Assembly (NCBI GenBank): GCA_035582835.1
Contig: JAYKAV010000289.1
Coordinates: 1,218,309-1,282,308, forward strand
Source: Phoebastria nigripes
Lineage: Eukaryota; Chordata; Aves; Procellariiformes; Diomedeidae
DNA: 64,000 nt
Direction: 5' to 3'
Translations under genes and position numbers: made by a program
Notes under the pieces: generated by a model
What the model saw: the letters and a program-made list of their open reading frames with translations, nothing else
Told to the model about the DNA's origin: nothing
Databases searched by the model: none
Shown here: positions 1-12,980 of the stretch, piece after piece
Numbering within the stretch: the first letter of the stretch is position 1
Layout: the number at the start of each line of letters is the position of its first letter

Positions 1-3000
1 TTGGAAATTGCCCTGAAAAACCTCTTTCTTCTGTAAAGTCCTCTGTGTTAGGGACTACCTTGGAAGGTGCTGAGCACTCCACTTAAATCAGAAAGCCTTT
101 CTGAGGCAGAGGTTCCATCATGAGGAACCCCTGTATCACAGTACCACAACACCTACCTGCGGCACGTGCTGTCCCCCAGCACTTGCAATTGGAAATAACA
201 CACTAAATTTGAACTACTGCAACTGTGGATAATGTTCAGTTTTTAGTGGGAACCCACTGCNATGGGAGAGAAAACTCCAGCACTGGCTAATTCTTTGGAA
301 GGAACAAACGCCAGTAATATCTCAGCAGAGAGTATGGGAAGGGTAAATATCCATGTGCAGCATAGCCAAGGTTCATTGTTTAAAAATCCTTTACAGAACA
401 AATGGAAGGCTGAAATCTTAAGAAGTTTGTTTTTTTTTTTTTTTTCCCCCCTTTTTAAGGAAGGAAGAAACATCTGTGGGAAGTATTTATGAGACGTATA
501 ATGCACCTCACATAGTACCCTAAGGGCCATCTTTAGAGTGGAAATAAAGCTTCCATACTAGGAGTTTGTTAACATTGTGACAGGAATCAGATGCAAGCAC
601 AAAAGCTCACTTGTTCTGTAATGACTTGCTGAGATAAGTGTCCCTTATCAGCAATACTGTTTTCTTTTGGAAAGGAAGGGACTCTGTGTGTACAAGCAGG
701 GGATGGAAGTCAATGAAAACAGAAGGCTGGAGAGGTCTGAATGGGTATTTTGTACTGTAATTCTAGCTTGGGGCTGCTTTTTTGGGTGTGGAAATATCAA
801 ACACTGACCTCCCACTGATGGTCCTTGGCAGTGGGATAAGTCGCTCATTTATTTTTGCTCAGCCACAAAGCTGCTGTGTAACATGGCAAGGTCCTTGCAA
901 AGTTACACAGGACCGATACATCTCCCAGGCAAACAGCCTGCACCCCAGCACCGCCGCACCCAGCCCTCACATGCCCCTGCTCAAAATATCATCGAGCTCA
1001 TGCCCACAACCAGGTAATCCCCACAGCCCTCATGAGGCAGCTCTTTCAATTTGGGAAGAAAAGAGGATTTGTGCAGAAGAAGGTTGGGGTGGGAGGGGTA
1101 GAGGACACCTAAGGCATCCTTCTATTACAGCTGACAAAGCCCTTGCTAACAGGGGTCTTCGGTGGTGATGCTCTCCTGCTTTTGACCTGGAAACGCAAAA
1201 TAGGCCAGGCTGAAGTGAACTGCATGAAAGCATCACACACACAGGAGAAGCGAGGTGTGCAGGAACTTTTCTCTATCCAAAGTAGTCACAACATTCTTTT
1301 AAACAGGGAGGAAGAGGGGGGGAAAAGGGTTTGCAGGGAGGTGGCCATCTCTGATCCAAGACTTGCTCAACAGGAAGGCGGTTATGGACTCTTCTGGGTC
1401 TTGGCTGGGGCCTGCTGGCATCCACAAGAAGTTTTGTCTCGGTCTTGGAGCCGCTTTAATACCAGAGAATGCTCTGTTATAGGCTGATGATACATTAATG
1501 AAGTGAGAACCTATAGGGGAATGCTGGGCTCTTCTCTTGAGCAACGCAAACTCAGAAATTAACATATGGCATTAAGATTCAGGATAATTAAAGCAAAACC
1601 ACAATGGCGGGGAGTTCTAGTTAAGTCTGATCAGAACATGAATAGACTTGAAATCTCTGCTCGCAGGAGAGCATTTCAGACCTCTCTGCTGCATCAGGGG
1701 GTTCAGCCAAATCAACTAAACAGCTCTCCCACGCCATCACAACACCTGCAGCAGGCCATAGACTCTCTGAAATCTCAGAGACCACCACCATTTCATCGCA
1801 CACCCAAGCAGCAGTGCAAGCTTTGGATGCGTTGTCACCAGATCAGAAGAGGTTTCCCCTCCTTCCACATTAGCTTGCCTCCTAGTAATTTTATTGGCAA
1901 GTCTGGACGTAATGTGNAGCTGTACCACGGTCTGAATAGAAAAGCATGGGATCCATCAGCAGGATACATCAGCAATACAGTGTCAACAGCCCATGGAAGA
2001 TGATGCAGAAACTCACTTGTTCCCAAGCATGTCATCTCTCTTACAAGGCACTAGCTATGCATGGTCACACGCTGTTCCATTAGACAGAGGGAGGCTGAAA
2101 AGTCTGGATTAAATAAAAGGAAAACAGCTCTGATAACCATCAACGTATCNGTTAACACTGCATTTCCCCACTGGCTTCACATACACAGAGGGGAAAGGGT
2201 GCAAGACTAGAGGAAACTTCCAGCATTATCTTGTCGGACAACAGAAGCCAACTTACTGAACGAACGGCTGTGCCGTCAGGTCCCACAGCCAAGTCAACAC
2301 GGATAATTGGCCAAGATACCATAGCTAAAATCTTACTTTTCATATTTAAGGCTACCCAGCTCAGCCCCACTCTGCTCAGAGGATGTTCCAGCCTGGATCG
2401 CTCTGGAGGCAGTCATGAGGACGTGATTTTTTTGACCTATGCCAAGTACTGCTGAAAATCCAGTCTGACGCTGTGATACATTTCTGCTCCTCCATTGCTA
2501 ATTCAGCTACTAATACCTACACAGACTCTGTTCCATAAACAAGTCTGAAAGTAGACAGGGGGGGATCAAGGGATTTTGAGGAATTCACATGCTATAGCCA
2601 AGGAATGCTCCAACACCATCCACCAGAGACAAAAAATTAAAAAAGACAGGTTCAAGAAAAGACATCCACCAGGAAAGGATGTCGTGCAAAGGAGTGGTTT
2701 GAACTTGAAGCAATTGTCACTTTAAAACACATTCTCTTCTTCTGACATGGATTCAGCACTTCTGCTTGCCATTAGCCAGCCATGGAAAGGTAATAGGTAA
2801 TCATGAAAGAANTGGACTTTAATAAGCAAAGGCCAGCTCCCTGAGACAGAGATCCTCCTACTCAAGCCTAGAAGGTTTCTGTCAAAAGACTGGCAAGCAG
2901 GGAAAGAATCAGAACAAACTAGAGCAGCCGTGATCCCATCTAANACAGCGAGCTGGGCTCTCGCAGGGAGCAGTCATCTGCTAAGGCAGAGGCAGGAGAT

Positions 3001-5640
3001 GGGGAGAAGCTTTCAGACAAAACCAGCAAGGTTTGCTGTGCAGCCAATATCGACTGGTGCATGGTAAAGTGCAAAACATTAGAAATCCATACATTTCTGG
3101 GCACCTTGTTTAATTGCTTTTTACAGGCAACTTTGTGGAATTTGCTGGATAAACCCTCCCTGTGGAGACAAGTGGGCTGACAGGAAGATTTCTGTCAGCT
3201 GCCTGGCATGCAGCACGATGGCTTTTTGAGGCCTTCTGGCTACAAACCAGGTGCAACAAGGCAGGCAGGAGTTTGGGTGCAAACTCCCTCCCTTCAGTGT
3301 GAATCTGATGATGAAAAATAGGGCTCCAGACTGCAGAGGTGACAGGGTCTATGTCTGTGCACTTCGGGACNGGCAGTGGAGGAACTGGGGCAAGATGTGC
3401 AGGTAATGTTAAGTACCTAGGCAGGAAGATACATTGCTATCTTTNCTAGAAACCAACCAGGGCACCTCTGGCTGTGCCATCAGTGCACTGGAATTTGAGG
3501 CACAGGACAAGAGAGGAACGCAGGAATAAGCAAGCTCCTCTGTTTCCAAGTAGCTGGCATCTGCTTGGAGAACTACCAAAGACTGAAATAGTTCATCTGT
3601 GTTAAAATATAAACTCCCTACACTTACTTGGTTTGCCCTGGCTTTGTAAAGCAAGCCTTCATGGGGGTTTTGAGAGGTTTGCTTAGTGTTTGACAATGTG
3701 CAAAAAGACATTTCAGCAGATACACGTGGCACTAGCTTTTGCACACAATGTTTTACTACATAAGGCACAGCATTTGTGTTTTGCAGCCAGTTACTGCGTA
3801 GCAGCCAGCCTGCACCCCAGATAAGCTAACATTGCAATCTCAGATAAAGGCACAAGACTTCAGGTGCTCCAGCATCACTAAAGACTTGCAGGAACATCAT
3901 GAGAACCTACATCACTGCAAAGCTGGCTGCAAGCAGACCTTTGATGACACTCTGCAGTGCCAGGATGGCATCTCTACTCACATTGTTAAACAGACATGAA
4001 AATAAACAGTAATATCTTCTCCTGGGAGAAGATATGCACATCAGTGTGCCCCTATCCTGGGCTCTACCAGAACAGTCAGTTCTAGAGGAGACCATAATTT
4101 GATTCTTCTTTTAGTGGAGGACTGCTTTTTCTTCCTGGCAGAATTGAAAAGTAGCATTTCCCTGGAAAACCCATGGAGCTGTCTCAGAAGCAGGGCTTTC
4201 TGAGGCCAAATTTTTATCTCCCTCTGCCCCAAAAATGCTTGGAACAGATCTCACTAATTGGCAACAACAGACACACCATACTAACCTGTGGGTGAGGGAA
4301 GTGGTCTTATCTGACTGTTATTGTACTTAAGAATACAGCATGGGCTGCTTTGAATCAGGCCTTGTTTACGCAAGTCCTCAAAAAAAAGGAAAAAAAANAA
4401 ACAAACAAAAAAAAACACAAAGAAAGAAGAAATGCAATCTAATCCATTTCAGGTTTCACAAGATGATAAACTGCTAGTGCACAAAGAAAACACTCATCGA
4501 GGGAAAGAATTATTACTGTTCTGAAAATCCATCACTTCAACATTTACCCCTGCTTCTCTCTGACTAGAAGCATAGATCTGAAAAGCCTCACAGGTACAAC
4601 TGAAACGGGGATTTTTACTTGTGACGCTTACCTGAAAACCACCTCATGTTTTTCCCAACTCAGAACAAGTATTTCAACCCATAGCCGTTTATTGGATTTG
4701 AGCAAAGGTGAGCTCAAATTGATAAATTTTTCACTGAAATTCAGCTTCACAAAAAATCAGAGTGGTATCTAGATTTACATTTGAAAGAAGTTAACACTAT
4801 GGCATCGGCTGGTTTGCTTCCCTGAATTGCATTTGCATTGGAATGTGTTTTCGTACTGTTAACACTGCATGACAACCACTGACGTTACACAGATTAACTT
4901 GTCTCTCAGTGGATGTATATCTATCACAAGTTACTGTCTCTTGGAAAAGAGCAGGACAGAGCCACTTCATCACAACTTGGAAGGATCTGGAGAAGTTCCC
5001 AAGCAACAGGTGCAGGGAATTATCTCCTAGGCATTGCCAGCAGTCCACTGGAGGAAAAGGAGGTGAAGACATCACTGTCACCTCCCTGGCCAAGCACCAT
5101 GGTGAGCAGAAGCAGAGCGAGCCCTGGATGCTAGATTACAGCTTCCTCCTGTCCCAACGTTCCCACNAAGCAACAGCATGAGAGCCTATTCATCTAGAGA
5201 TCTCCCATAAACTCTTCCCAATTTTGAACGTGGTACCTCCCCTTTATCTCCCCTCCCATCTCTTGGTGGTTTCTGGGGACCTTCTGGCAAAGCCAACACC
5301 TCTGGTCATTCTCCTTGTTTGCCTCAGGACTGACTTAGCCCCGTTTTCCTTCAGCACAAGTTCAAAGTTGGAGGCCTTCTACGGAGNCCTTGCCCAAGCA
5401 TGTAGAGTGGGAGGGGGCTTCACAGAAACAGTGCTCTGGTGTATGCCTCCCAGTATGGTGCTTAATATATTCCCTCCCCTTTTTACAATAATATGATATT
5501 TTTGACTTGCGCTCAGTCTGTGATCCACAGAAACGTTGGATTATTTTCTGCAGGATTGCAGTGGCAAGTTCTTCCATCCTGCAGTCATGAAGCGGACTGT
5601 TCCCACAAATATCCACTCTTGTTTAGAGAAACATGAAGGG
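1..5640. other. non-coding DNA, nothing assigned
   Basis: No frame longer than about 145 codons is present, and none reads like a known protein. Visible local structure is limited to a T16-C6 tract at 430-451 and an A-rich interrupted tract at 4380-4425. No tRNA, LTR pair or strong CpG cluster was seen. The stretch is probably intergenic or deep intronic; which of these cannot be decided from the sequence alone. Confidence 0.6.
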
Positions 5641-5689
5641 TTTCTTTCTTGTCTAGGAGGGATTCTCTCAAGACCAAGCTGAATCCCAT

Positions 5690-6390
5690 CTTCCAGCATG
5701 GTTGATGCCTTTCCACTTTGCTGTTACCTGCAACTTTATAAGACTACGTCCTATCCTATCATGCAGTTCATTAATGCATATATAAAGTGGTCCTAAAACC
5801 TGGACAAAGCACCACTGCACTGTTCTTGACCTCTTTGGAACCTGGGAGTTTCTTCATGCCTCCAGCTTGGTGATATTCCCTGACAGTAATTAGTAACNTG
5901 GAAAAATGAATTACTGATATATACCTTGCCACATTACAATCTACACCATGTTTTTCTAGCTTGTATACAAGAACATCAAGAGCTAAAACTCAAAAACCTT
6001 ACCTACATCATGATCATCTACTGTTCCTCCCATCCATAAGCAAACTTGCTTCATTTAATGGGTTATATTTTTGACAAAGCCTTGTTATTCCCTAGGCAGT
6101 CACAAGCCACTGCCTTATTCCAGAAACCAGAGGTAAGCTACTCTGCTCTGTAGTTCCTGGTTTCTTCCCACCCCCCTCTACTTTTTAAAGCCAAGTACTA
6201 GGTTTGCCCTTTCAGTTCTGTGTAACCTCACTCATCCCCAGGAGTCCTTGAAAGGAGCCAAGAACAAACTGGTGCTCAAAAACCTCTTTGGCACTATTCT
6301 GGGTACTTCAGGGTGAGTTTTATCCCAGCCAATTATTTAAGTACCTCTAGCGTGAGCCCATACCATCATCAATGCCTGTAGAGCATTAAC
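5690..6390 (-). mobile_element. antisense CR1/L3-like LINE remnant (reverse transcriptase part)
   Basis: Read on the minus strand, the stretch follows the remembered order of the CR1/L3 ORF2 reverse-transcriptase region. Near 6300-6160 it matches the part where a low-complexity lysine-rich turn precedes the segment with 'ACTACAGAGCAGAGTAGCTT'. Next comes the segment with 'GGCTTTGTCAAAAATATAAC' near 6080. At 5870-5720 lies the palm region, corresponding to the conserved G-x-P-Q-G-S / L-G-P-x-L-F / F-I-N-D block, visible as 'AGGACCACTTTATATATGCATTAATGAA' broken by substitutions. Stops and indels interrupt all frames, so it is a dead fossil. Divergence looks high, which fits an insertion older than modern birds. 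The exact ends are uncertain by about 50 bases. Confidence 0.7.
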
Positions 6391-7599
6391 TGAAATAGCA
6401 AACTGCAACCGTGCAGGTAAGATGGACGTGCTGAAGTCATGAAATGTTCTGGCATCTTTTAACATCAGCTTCCCTCTGCAGTAGGCAGAGGATAGCTGCC
6501 TGTTTGGTCTCATTCACAATGATTTTTTCCTTCTACTATATTTTGGAAGCATGCCTGTTCATTTGATCTAGTTTCTACTTTTTTTTGTGTCTTTCCTTTT
6601 TGAGTCTCAGGGCACTGAGCAGCTCCCAACTCAGCTGAGCTGATTTCTTATTATACTCCCTCTGTTTCCTTTGATCAGGATAATTTGCGTTTGTGTCCTT
6701 CGTAAGTCAGTCTTCAACACATTACAAGCAATCGACTCATCTGAGACAAACAAGACAAAAATTACTGTGTTCTGGGAGGTATGTGAAGATACTGGAGGCC
6801 ATATNTTCCCATCCCAAAATGGTATGTAACTTATGCTTTCCATCATAAGTTGCTGCTATAGAAGCCTCTTTTATCCAGCTTAAACCTAAGTAGTTTAAGT
6901 CTCTCTGCCCCCAACTAGAAGAATGAGGCCAGCATCCCTTAGCAGGAAAAAGGGTGTGACCTGTGGCCAGGGAGGAGCAGCCAGNACATGCCATACATAC
7001 GGCCCACGTATCCTGTTCAAACCGCAACCATTCATGCAGAAGCAGCCTTGCAGAGTACAGCCTCCTCCTGGGCCACAAAGGTACTTTGGAGCGCCGGAGA
7101 AACGCTGTGGAGCCACGCTGTGCACATGACACCGTGCGTGCATCTGCATTATATAGCCTCCCATCCCTGCATTTATGCTTTCTTTTCCAGCTGTGTTTTG
7201 AAAAGCCTGCTGCCCACTGACAGCGGGCTTCTGTAGCATTGCTTTTTCCACTGCGCACCAAATCCCCCATTGATGGATGGGGAGAACGTGCTATGAGGTT
7301 GGGCGTTTTCAGCCTGCTCTATGTGTGTCTGAGTGAAGGCCAGCACTACCCCCACACTTTCCCTTGTTCATCATCTCACTCCTGTATTAAGGCTCAGTCC
7401 AAACCCACTTATGAGCGGAAGAGCAGTTCATAATCACCTACATCAACATTTAATGCTTAGTATCTTCTTGCCTTGTGGAACACATCAAGCAATTTTGGGC
7501 TACTTCACCTGCCACTGATTTCCCACCTATGTCGTCTGGTATACACATAGTCTTCAACCCGGCCTTATTCCAGTTAAAATTCTTCATCTCTCTCCCCTC
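6391..7599. other. non-coding DNA between two old LINE pieces
   Basis: The stretch begins T-rich, with TTTTTTGTGTC near 6580. It then holds overlapping open frames on both strands at about 6737-7270, the longest 177 codons and interrupted by ambiguous bases. Those frames have no recognisable motif and overlap one another on both strands, so they are treated as chance. No regulatory element was identified. Confidence 0.5.
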
Positions 7600-8250
7600 C
7601 CCCCAGAAAGCCTTCCCACCATGTCTTTGATTGCTGCAAACCACCACCTTCCCAGCCTTCCTGCCAATAACTTGGCTATTGCTTCGACTCACTCAGCTTG
7701 CTCCCTGCTCCCGGACTAGACCCAAGCACAATAACTGCATGGGGTTTACCACTCCAAGAACATGGCCTCTTATATTCCCCCACCCTGCCAAAATCCCCAT
7801 TCAGGTCCACGCGTTAGCTCATAGTCAGATTACTGCAACNGCCTTTCCTCTGGCCTTGGCAGACAATCTCGCCTCGGTGCATATCTGCCTGGAACAGTAC
7901 CGTAAAGTTTTCTCTTAATCTGTTTGCTTTTCCCCTGTTAATTCCTCCTTTCGCATTTATCTTTNGATTTTTTCTACTTCACCAAAGCAAAGCCACTTCC
8001 CTGCCCTCTCAAGGACCCTTCAGAGCCCCACCATAAACAGCAGCAACGCATACCCCTCTCCTCCCTCAAAGCTTTTGCAGCTCTTTCCTGTGATATCTCA
8101 ACCNCCCCCGAAAACAGCCGAGCTGCTGGTGTGCCAAGGCCATTGCTNCTTCTGAAAACCGCAGTTTGCTCTGTTGTTCTTGGTGCTCCCATGCTCACTT
8201 TGCCCATGCCCTTATCGTTGTAGGCTTTGACGGTAGGCACCATCGCTTTG
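7600..8250 (+). mobile_element. L2-like LINE remnant, sense, reverse transcriptase C-terminal part
   Basis: In the frame running from about 7631 to 7915 the translation contains AKIPIQVHALAHSQITA, followed by an LADNLASVHICLEQ-like string. This lines up with the L2/Rex-type reverse-transcriptase region, recalled as A-K-I-L-V-H-A-L-V-I-S-R-L-D-Y-C-N, then a G-L-P-D-N-S-L-A turn and L-Q-x-I-Q-N-x-A-A-R. At the DNA level, 'GCCAAAATCCCCATTCAGGT' and 'CAGATTACTGCAAC' are the clearest anchors. Past 7915 the frame breaks. The pyrimidine-rich strand bias of the L2 3' coding part continues to about 8170 (GAAAACCGCAGTTTG). Alternatives within the CR1/L2 superfamily cannot be excluded. Confidence 0.6.
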
Positions 8251-9500
8251 TTCACACAGTCCCTGTCTGTGAGTGAGAGCCCTCCTTACTGCAGTAACAT
8301 AGCTGATAAACTACNGTTTAGGAAGACTCATGCATCCAAACTCAAATTTCTTCCATCTTCCTTGTAAAGGAAAAATTCATCCGATGCAATTCCTTTTTAT
8401 GAGGCCAGCTTTTACAGACCCTCCAGCTCTCGTTATGGAAAATAAGTGGAAACTCCTGGCAGGGGATTATATTTTTTGTTGTTTTTTTAATATATATGAG
8501 CAAAAGCGTATATTATGCTCTGCCTACATAGGCTTTGCCAACAAAATTTGCTGATGCTTGCAAAACTATGGGACAGTTGTCCAAATGCCTGCCACTTGCT
8601 ACTCGTAGACAGTCATGAATTGTCCTTCTTGCTGACAAGTTAATGTTGCATCATAAACTGCCCACATGAAGTTTTGTTGCTGTAACACATGACTGAATTC
8701 AATATGTCAGAAAAATGATTAATCGCCCCAGAGATTTGGATCTTTAAAAATAGCAGAAATTCAAAACCCTGATGTTCTTTATTCTGATGCTGGTAGAATT
8801 TACATCACGGTTAATAAATAACAGGCCTCCTTCAGAAATTAGGTCATTAGATTATTCTATTTGCAAACACAAAAATGCAATCACATGGAACTAGTAATGT
8901 CTAGGATACATAGACTAGACAACAGTGACATCTCAAATGCTTATGGGGATCTTGGTCTGACTTTCAAGTGTTTGCAACTTTAGGTGCTCCAGTATTAGGG
9001 GTAAGATTAAAAAAAAAAAAGGTTCTTTACAGCGACTCAAAACTTGTAGAAGATGTGTATCTTAGGATATCCCAAAACTTAGCGTATCTCCTCAAAACAG
9101 AAAACGTGTAGCTGGCCCATGTGACGTAACTCTCACTGTGCCAGTCAGTGGCACCCACCTGGCCAGGCCACCTCTGAGGGGCAAATTTACCCCCATGTGC
9201 TGCTCGCTGGCCCGAGCCAAAGGGATCTATACTTTTAGCATTTGAGATTGCAACTGCAAGAGGTTCTTCCAACCCCTGTTTGCATTGTATGGTATCATTA
9301 CTATAAATATGCTCTGAACAACCCTGTTCTCCATGCATTTTGCTGCTTTTTATGTAGCTGTGATGCATAAGAACACCATAATCAAGAAAAGCTAATTCCA
9401 GGCCTAAATGCATTACGTTGAGCACTCTTCTCGGGTGCTCCTCTGGTGAGCATGGCCATGCAGCACCGCAGTGAAACCCAGCCTCCCTCCACCTTCCCCA
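8251..9500. other. AT-rich non-coding DNA
   Basis: The block from 8330 to 9020 is AT-rich, with a T7 run and ATATAT near 8480-8500 and an A12 tract near 9009. No gene, repeat family or hairpin was recognised. Confidence 0.5.
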
Positions 9501-9502
9501 AA

Positions 9503-9559
9503 ATAACCAAGTGATTGCACAATAACTTGGTTATTGCACCATAACCAAGTGATTGCAAA
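9503..9559. repeat. 3 x 19 bp tandem repeat with inverted core in middle unit
   Basis: Three consecutive 19-base units start at 9503, 9522 and 9541. Units 1 and 3 read ATAACCAAGTGATTGCA plus two bases. Unit 2 reads ATAACTTGGTTATTGCA plus two bases. The middle unit keeps the outer ATAAC and ATTGCA blocks but carries CTTGGTTAT, the reverse complement of ATAACCAAG in its neighbours. As a result AATAACCAAG (9502-9511) and CTTGGTTATT (9526-9535) form a perfect 10-bp inverted repeat, and unit 3 can pair with the same core from the other side. Confidence 0.9.
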
Positions 9560-11349
9560 CTTGCCCACCCCAAATGTGACGCACTTTCCCCAGTGCCTCA
9601 AAAGCCATCCAGCCATAACATAGATGGCCTTTGCCAGTGCTTGACAATGAGTCTGTGGAGGGAAATGCTTCTAGTGGGATGCTCAGGCAAACCTAGAGAC
9701 AGGCAGAAAGGGGCCACGTTACCCTTCTGGAGCCAATTCTGACCGTTTCCACATACATCTCATGCACAGAGCAGCCTTCCCAGACCCAGCACCCTGCTAG
9801 CAGCCTGGGAAGAGCTGCTGTTGCCAGGAGGCGCACGGAAAAATAAAAGCCAATTATAAGTGATGGCTGGGCTGACAGCAAGTACTTTTAATACAACCAC
9901 CACACATGAATGCCAATACACTGGATTGAATCCCTTTCTCATCAACCCTTTGTACGCTGCAGACTGTCAAGGGGAGCATGGCCCCCAGCACGATGGAGCC
10001 TGACCTCAGGACTGCCTTGCTTGGGGTGTGGGGTGGGGGAATTGGTGCTCTGAGGCTGCAAGAAGCAGATGCAAATAAAGTCAACTGGGACATTACCAGT
10101 TTATTAAGCTGGTACCTTCTGTCTCGGTTTCATTTCTCAAAAATCCTGGCAGCAGAGGAAGAATCAACAGTTCCCCAGTGTTAGAAGATGCTTTGGCCAC
10201 TCAGAAGAGAACAGACTGCTTTTGACAACAGCACACCTATTCCCAAGAGCTACGGGGAAATTTGACACATAAATACAGTTGATTGAATGGCTTTGTCATA
10301 ATATAGACCTAGGCCCACACTGGGGGGAAGAGAGGGAAACCCCCTGGGGCCTGTGGGAGAAGTTGTCTCTTGCAAAGGGGCACGGAGCATCCCATGGGGA
10401 CAGAGAGGAGTTGCATGCAGGGCTCTTCATCGCTGCTGCTCCTGCCCTGGGGCCAGCGCTGGCTCCAATGGCAGCTGATGTTAAACAATACATCTGTCAG
10501 TCTGCAGCGCTGTGCCTGTGCTTTATCAGGCCTTTATAGCCCAAGACACCAGAAAACAGGACACACCAGCTCTTGGGACATAGGACTCTACCCTATTTTC
10601 TCTTTAAAACACCTCTCTGCTTCTCTATGGGCAGAGGAAGGTTGGTAAATAGACTCCGCGCTAGTACAGAAACACAGCCTGGCCTGTACCTGGGTTGTTT
10701 TTTTAGAAAATGCTCTCCACTGAGGCTTTTCTGTTCCCTCTAGTCTCCACACTGGGACCCCAAGCTTTGGCCAAGCCTCTGCTCCTAACACTTTTTTGTT
10801 TTCTTAAATGGACTGAGAAGTCCTTTCATAAAGTCCACGTGGGGAGAACANGTTTGTTGCGGGGTCCAGGCGGGTTTTCAGCTCAGCCCCTTGCTCACAT
10901 CAGCAGCAAGTCCATCTCATGACAATGCCTAGGCCTCGAAGAACCACATACATGCACAAAACCCCCTTTCTGTGAAGCTTTTTTGCATGCATAGGGCTGC
11001 TAGGAATTAAAGCAATTCTCTGACCACAGCTCTCCAGGTGACGGGATGCAAACGTGAGGCACTCCCTCTGCTGACTGTGGAGAGCCTCCGCCAGCTCACT
11101 GCTGATGTGGTCTCGGGAAAAGGTAGTATTTGGGACATTTTCCCCCACTATTTTCAAGTCTGGGCACTTAAGTGTGAATGTAAGCATCTGTTTTTGCAAG
11201 TGCCCTGTAGTTTTTCCAGCCTTCTGTGTTGAAGGCAATGTTTAAAAAATGGATAGAAGCACTTCTGTATCAGATTAATGTTTCAGACCTGGGTTATTCC
11301 ACATTATAACAAATATCCTGCCATAAGATGATTTCTTTTCAACATTTCT
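9560..11349. other. non-coding DNA, nothing assigned
   Basis: Only short overlapping frames occur on both strands, with no protein-like composition. A candidate polypyrimidine run exists near 10600-10620, but no convincing exon follows. No known repeat was recognised. Confidence 0.5.
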
Positions 11350-11525
11350 GCAAGTCCTTCTGCCCAAGGACCTCAAAGCATTGCATAGTCTTAGGCACGT
11401 GGCACATCCTAGCACCATCAGATGAGCATCATCTACCCATGTTGATGATTGAGAGGGGAAAAAACAGGCAGAAATGACAGTGAGAACTGGAACAAGAACC
11501 CCAAACCACCAGCATCTCCTCTGAA
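11350..11525 (-). mobile_element. MIR-like (CORE-SINE type) fragment, antisense
   Basis: The stretch follows the remembered antisense layout of amniote MIR-like SINEs. 'GACCTCAAAGCATTGCATAG' corresponds to the GATCTCAAAGCACTTTACAA block. 'GCATCATCTACCCATGTTGA' corresponds to the TTATCCCCATTTTACAGATG block. 'AACAAGAACCCCAAACC' followed by CATCTCCT corresponds to the AGAACCCAGGAGTCCT block. The order and spacing of the three blocks are right, although identity is low. Confidence 0.55.
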
Positions 11526-12779
11526 GGTCTCNTCCAGGGCTAGGTGCACCTCCTTTTTACAGAGTTTGGTCTTTTGTACAGACGGGGAGAATCGTGGCAG
11601 AAAAGCTAACCAACCCTACGCCAATACTTCTCTGACACCCAGACTGTCTTCTGGGCCTCTAACACCTTTAAGACTGCTTCTTCTTCTTGGGCCCAGTTGA
11701 ATACAGAAGCAGAACTGCCATTAAAAACAAAACACCCCATGCCCTATGGTTTTTCCAGCTCAACATACCAGTAGAAGATAGCTTGGGAAACACAGGAACT
11801 GCCAAACACAGCAAACACTGGTGCACTGCTGGAGCTCAACACCTTGCCTCCAGAAGCAGCCTCAGCTTTCAGTAGCGGGGCAGCAAGGCCTGCTATAGAG
11901 GATGGTTGCACAATTAACAGTTTTTAGACCATTTATGTGCTTTAAACTGTTTATTTCCATCTCTGACGCATGCACGCTGATCTCCTTTCCTTTTCATCGT
12001 GTTTATCCTAGGCACTATAACTGGAAGGGTTATTACTCATAATGTAGAGGCCTCTTCTGAGCCCTCCTCAACACCCGAACTCAGGTCTCACCCGTGTCTC
12101 TTACCCAGTAATGCTGTTCCCTCCCACACCTTCCCATTTTCTTGAGTATTTTTTGAAGAGTAAGTTCTCACTGCTGATGAAGGAAGGCACAATGAAGTCC
12201 AACAATACTTGCTTTACAGGGCAACACATCCTGAGTCAACAAACAGGTCCTAGGACTAACTCTGACCCTGTTGCACAGACCTGGGTAGGCAACTTCTCCA
12301 TCTGATATGTTAGATTTCCATCAGGAGTTGGGTGCTCAGGGATAGGAACGGAAATGAGGAAGGAGGCAGCAAGGAAATACAGAAACACCTAGAGAACAAA
12401 CTATTTGCTGCAAAATAATCCAGTAAAGTCACAAATAAGCCCAGTAGAATGAGTTGTCTTTCCTGGCTGTCCAGTCACAGCCACCTCCCAGGACGCACAA
12501 AACATCAGCATGGGATGGAGATGGGTTCCCCTCCCATGTCGGAAGGGACAGGGCGTGGAGGNGGTGGAGAGATTTTGGTGTCCCAGGGGAGCTGCCACAC
12601 ATACTGCTCCAAAAGCTGACCTTACAGTCCTCCCCACCAAGGGGGAGGCTTCAACGGTGTGCATGGCAGTTGCTAAGAAAAGCAGGGAGATGGAGAGGGG
12701 TAGATTTAATAATTAGAAGGGGTTCCCCTACTGTAAAGATGAGGGGGGGACCACAGGAATGAGAAGTGAAGCTCAACAC
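11526..12779. other. non-coding DNA, nothing assigned
   Basis: The stretch holds short frames only, up to about 102 codons and on both strands. The G/C-skewed part at 12450-12760 contains overlapping plus and minus frames that exclude each other. No repeat or promoter was recognised. Confidence 0.45.
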
Positions 12780-12980
12780 AGAGGTGGAGTCTGCCTGAAA
12801 ACTGGCACGACACATCGCTGGACTGAAAGATTTCAGTTTTCACATGCTCCGTTTTTCCAACCCAAAAAGATGAAATTTTCCACAGAAGCAGATGCTTTTC
12901 TTGAAAGATTTCTTTGAGTAGAAATGCCAAATTCTCCATCAGGAAACTGTTCTGATGGAAGCATTTTCAACAAGCCCTGT
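12780..12980. repeat. possible ancient AAATTTT-rich amniote repeat
   Basis: The text alternates TTTTC/GAAA blocks (TTTCAGTTTTCACATG, GATGAAATTTTCCACAG, AAGCATTTTCAACAAGCCC) and resembles a fuzzy low-complexity repeat common in sauropsid genomes. It also carries a perfect 8-bp hairpin, TCCATCAG at 12935-12942 and CTGATGGA at 12952-12959, with a 9-base loop. Family membership is a recollection rather than an alignment, so confidence is low. Confidence 0.3.

Noticed and set aside
6737..7270. 177-codon minus-strand frame
   Set aside because: Several plus frames are open over the same bases, ambiguous bases interrupt it, and no domain is visible.
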